Positions 61,339 to 64,000 of a stretch of DNA of 64,000 nucleotides are shown here, one piece after another. Each line of letters starts with the position of its first letter. Positions within the stretch are counted from its first letter, which is position 1. The notes below the pieces were generated by a model that saw nothing but the letters and a program-made list of their open reading frames with translations, had not been told where the DNA came from and did no database searches. The stretch spans positions 558,001 to 622,000 of the forward strand of contig NZ_CP088936.1 of assembly GCF_021165755.1 (NCBI RefSeq), given 5' to 3'. Source of the stretch: Borrelia sp. RT5S (GTDB taxonomy: Bacteria > Spirochaetota > Spirochaetia > Borreliales > Borreliaceae). Made by a program: the position numbers and the translations under genes.

Positions 61339-62682
61339 GTGTATTTGTTAGACAAAACTAAGAAGGGCGAAGTTTATCGAGACCTTTTAAATATTGCAAT
61401 CCCAACGGTTATTGAGTTTTTTTTATTTAATGTTATTTCATTTACAGATAATATTATGGTATCTTATCTTGGAGATTATCCTGTTGCTGGAGTTTCTCTT
61501 GCGAATAAATTTTTTGAACTCTTTATTACCATTGCCTTTGCTGTGATGGGTGCCTATAACATATTGGCGACAAGACAATATGCTAGGGGAAATACTGAAG
61601 ATTTTAAAAATACGTTTTTTATTAGCATTTTAATTCTTTTGTTGTTTTCCTTTGTGTTTATATTTGTTTCGTTGTTTTATCCGTACTTTTTTCTTGGTTT
61701 ATTGTCTGATGATGCTAGAGCTATTTCTTATGGAATATCTTATCTTGATATTGCTGTTTATTCTTTTGTGTTTGCAGTTGTTAAGGGAATTATTGCAAAC
61801 TCATTAAAGATCGTTAAGATTACTAAAATTCAGGTTATTACATCCGTCATTTCAGTTATCTTAAATGTAGTATTTAACTATTTATTTATTTTTACGTTTG
61901 CTATGGGAGTAATGGGGGCTGCTATTGCAACTACATTGGTTCGTGGCATTGAGCTTGTCTTTTATCTTTTGTATACCGTTTTTAACAAAAATTCTCATTT
62001 TCATCTCAGACTTAGGAATTTAAGAATCAAGCCTGTAATATTTTCTCAGTTAATCAAATTTTTTATTCCAATATTCTTAAATGAGTTTATTTGGTATTTG
62101 GGGTATTTTGGTTTAATTGCTATTTTTGCAAGAATTGACACTGCTAAATATGCTGCATACAGTATAACCTTTTCCACTTATTTTATGGGATTTAATGTAA
62201 TCAATGCGTTTTGTTTTTCTGTCAATATTGTAATGGGACATGAGATGCACAATGATAAGGGAGAAATAATGGCTGTAGCGTTTTATTTGGAAAAGATAGG
62301 TGTTATTCTTGCTATCCTTACAGCCTTTATATTATTAGTTTTGTCGTTCATTTCACCTTATGTTTTTTATGAGCTAGAGTATGCAAATCTTACGGGAGTT
62401 ATGCTCAGATACTATGCTATTTCGGCTTTCTTTACATCACTTGCGTTTCAATATTTATTTGGATTTTTCCGAGCGGGTGCATCACCAAACTTTGGTGCTA
62501 TTATGGAGGGTTCTGTAACTTTGATTTATACGATACCCATTGCATACCTTTTAGCAAATTATACTCAATTTCCATTTGAGATTATTGTTTTCATTCCAAC
62601 CCTTGAGGATGTAATTAAGCTTGGTATTTCTCTGCCTTATTTCCATAGCACTAAGTGGATTAAATCTGTTAAAACGGGTTAA
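61339..62682 (+). CDS. MATE family efflux transporter 2
   Basis: A 447-residue paralogue of the gene before it, about 12 spans. It starts YRDLLNIAIPTVIEFFLFNV, then FTDNIMVSYLGDYPVAGVSLANKFFEL, and NYLFIFTFAMGVMGAAIATT. GTG start with GGAGG 5 bases ahead. Substrates unknown. The next gene, murD, starts 26 bases later, so it may be transcribed with it. Confidence 0.92.
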   Translation: MYLLDKTKKGEVYRDLLNIAIPTVIEFFLFNVISFTDNIMVSYLGDYPVAGVSLANKFFELFITIAFAVMGAYNILATRQYARGNTEDFKNTFFISILILLLFSFVFIFVSLFYPYFFLGLLSDDARAISYGISYLDIAVYSFVFAVVKGIIANSLKIVKITKIQVITSVISVILNVVFNYLFIFTFAMGVMGAAIATTLVRGIELVFYLLYTVFNKNSHFHLRLRNLRIKPVIFSQLIKFFIPIFLNEFIWYLGYFGLIAIFARIDTAKYAAYSITFSTYFMGFNVINAFCFSVNIVMGHEMHNDKGEIMAVAFYLEKIGVILAILTAFILLVLSFISPYVFYELEYANLTGVMLRYYAISAFFTSLAFQYLFGFFRAGASPNFGAIMEGSVTLIYTIPIAYLLANYTQFPFEIIVFIPTLEDVIKLGISLPYFHSTKWIKSVKTG

Positions 62683-62707
62683 TTGTTTTGTTAGAATTAG
62701 TTGTGTC

Positions 62708-64000
62708 ATGCGTTTGGATGAAATAGGAAGTAAAAAATTTTTGGTTATGGGCTTGGGACTTCACGGAGGTGGTCTGGCCGTCTCAAGGTTCTTGTTAAAA
62801 CACGGTGCTAGTCTAGTAATTACTGATTTAAAGAGTGAATTGGAATTGGCTTCAAGCATAAAGTCTTTAGAAGAGTTTAAAGATAAGATTAGATATGTTT
62901 TGGGATATCACAGCGAAGATGATTTTAAGGAAGCAGATATCGTTGTTAAGAATCCTGGGGTGAGCTTTAAGAATAGATATTTAAAGCTTGCAAAAAGAAT
63001 TGAGACCGACATTAGTTTGTTTTTAATGTTTAATAAGAATCCGATAATTGCTGTTACAGGAACTAAGGGGAAGTCAACTCTAGTGTCACTTTTGCATCAA
63101 GTTTTAGTCACTAAGTATCCAAAGGCTAAAATTGGAGGCAATATTGGCATATCTCCTTTAAGCTTCCTGGACGATCTTGATGCTACCTCTCCTGTTGTTT
63201 TAGAGCTTTCTTCTTGGCAGCTCCATGATCTTGAAAATTTAGACCCTATTATTAGTATTATTACTAATGTTTATCATGATCATCAAAATTACTATTCAAA
63301 TTTAAATGATTACGTGGAGGATAAATCAAAGATTTTTACAAATCAGGATTCAGGAATTTTTATATCTCAAGACAAAGCTTACCATGATTACTTCCACAGA
63401 TTTAAGACTAAAGCAGAAGTTGTTTTATTCTCAGAAGTCATGCCCTTAAACTTTGAAAATGATATACTTTATTTAAGAGATGAAAAAATTTATTTAAATG
63501 AAGAGTTGATTACCACTCTTAGCGAAACGAGGCTTATTTTATTAATAAATAAGTTAGTAGCTGTATTTGTTGCAAATTACTTAAAGTTAGATTTGAATCT
63601 TGTATCTAGTATTGTTACTGGGTTTAATGGAATTGAGCATAGATTGGAGTTTGTAAGAGAGATTAATGGTGTTAGGTATTATAACGATACAGCATCAACG
63701 ATTCCGGATTCTACAGTTTTATCTGTTAAAAGCTTAAGGGAAGAAGCCTTTATTAATCTTATTGTTGGTGGGACTGATAAGGAACTTAATTTTTTAGTTT
63801 TTGGTGAAATTTTAAACACGGTAAAAACTTGGATTTTATTAAGGGGTAGTGCTACTTTAAAGATTATTAAGTTTCTTGAAGATAATAATGTTGATTATTT
63901 TGTCTTTTCTTCAATAGAGGAATGTGTTTGTTATGCGAGAAGAATTTCTGTTCAAAATGATATAGTTTTATTCTCACCGGCTAGTGCCTCTTTTGAGCTT
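62708..64000 (+). CDS. murD: UDP-N-acetylmuramoylalanine-D-glutamate ligase, 5' part
   Basis: The first 431 codons of MurD, open to the window end. It joins D-Glu to UDP-MurNAc-L-Ala in peptidoglycan synthesis. N-domain VMGLGLHGGGLAVSRFL; central ATPase VTGTKGKSTLVSLL, ELSSWQLHDL and ITNVYHDHQNYY; C-domain IEHRLEFVREINGVRYYNDTASTIP, NLIVGGTDKEL. The expected length is about 450, so perhaps 20 residues are missing beyond 64000. No strong ribosome site; the ATG is set by the family N-terminus. Confidence 0.94.
   Translation, partial: MRLDEIGSKKFLVMGLGLHGGGLAVSRFLLKHGASLVITDLKSELELASSIKSLEEFKDKIRYVLGYHSEDDFKEADIVVKNPGVSFKNRYLKLAKRIETDISLFLMFNKNPIIAVTGTKGKSTLVSLLHQVLVTKYPKAKIGGNIGISPLSFLDDLDATSPVVLELSSWQLHDLENLDPIISIITNVYHDHQNYYSNLNDYVEDKSKIFTNQDSGIFISQDKAYHDYFHRFKTKAEVVLFSEVMPLNFENDILYLRDEKIYLNEELITTLSETRLILLINKLVAVFVANYLKLDLNLVSSIVTGFNGIEHRLEFVREINGVRYYNDTASTIPDSTVLSVKSLREEAFINLIVGGTDKELNFLVFGEILNTVKTWILLRGSATLKIIKFLEDNNVDYFVFSSIEECVCYARRISVQNDIVLFSPASASFEL

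Noticed and set aside
1-64000. CRISPR arrays, insertion sequences, prophage or replication origin
   Set aside because: No regularly spaced repeats, transposase, phage genes, or dnaA/DnaA-box cluster were seen.

Overview
This is a low-GC, very gene-dense bacterial chromosome segment, and its content identifies a Borrelia-type spirochete. It carries two EF-G-era housekeeping clusters, a full chemotaxis cluster (cheW, STAS, cheA, cheB, an MCP-like protein, cheY), fliS, polA, ligA, dnaE, an archaeal-type UMP kinase, tRNAs without encoded CCA, and several small spirochetal outer-membrane-like proteins. From memory, the gene order follows the Borrelia burgdorferi chromosome from about BB0535 to BB0585 almost gene for gene. 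A few features, notably the M20 dipeptidase after cheY2, may point to the relapsing-fever group; that is an inference.

Layout. 1-9.3 kb: an exported protein and an M16 zinc protease face a secreted HExxH protein, three tRNA genes (Glu, Lys, Lys), a TPR protein, a bactofilin, a Bax-inhibitor-1 protein and fusA. 9.3-15.3 kb: a KTSC-domain protein, a probably frameshifted exported protein, a TPR lipoprotein, a second outer-membrane-like protein, prs and an FGGY kinase. 15.3-20.5 kb (minus): one overlapping operon, cheY1-fliS-FlgN-like-polA-coaE-SPOR. 20.5-34.2 kb: ligA, a coiled-coil protein with a 63-bp tandem repeat, a three-gene operon that I read as a degenerate xanthine-oxidase-family enzyme, the PTS genes ptsH-ptsI-crr, htpG and gnd. 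34.2-36.7 kb (minus): a row of four small exported proteins, three of them clear paralogues. 36.9-43.4 kb: the chemotaxis operon. 43.5-52.7 kb: dipeptidase, tRNA-Leu, pyrH, glycosyltransferase, ABC transporter, pyrG, a PD-(D/E)XK-like protein and a soluble MCP. 52.7-64 kb: dnaE-yggT-recG, a VanY-type peptidase, two tandem MATE transporters and the 5' part of murD, cut by the window end.

How the genes work together. The PTS genes give the phosphate-relay trunk for sugar uptake. cheW2/STAS/cheA1/cheB2/cheY2 plus the MCP-like proteins form a second signalling array beside the flagellar export genes fliS and the FlgN-like gene. prs, pyrH, pyrG, polA, ligA, dnaE and recG serve nucleotide supply, replication and repair. 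VanY and MurD serve peptidoglycan.

The most interesting locus is 24944-28111. Three consecutive genes match, in order along their lengths, the molybdopterin, [2Fe-2S] and FAD subunits of the xanthine oxidase family, yet most cofactor motifs are gone. One CxxC...CxC cluster site and the catalytic-type Glu region survive. No mobile elements, CRISPR arrays or prophage genes were seen.
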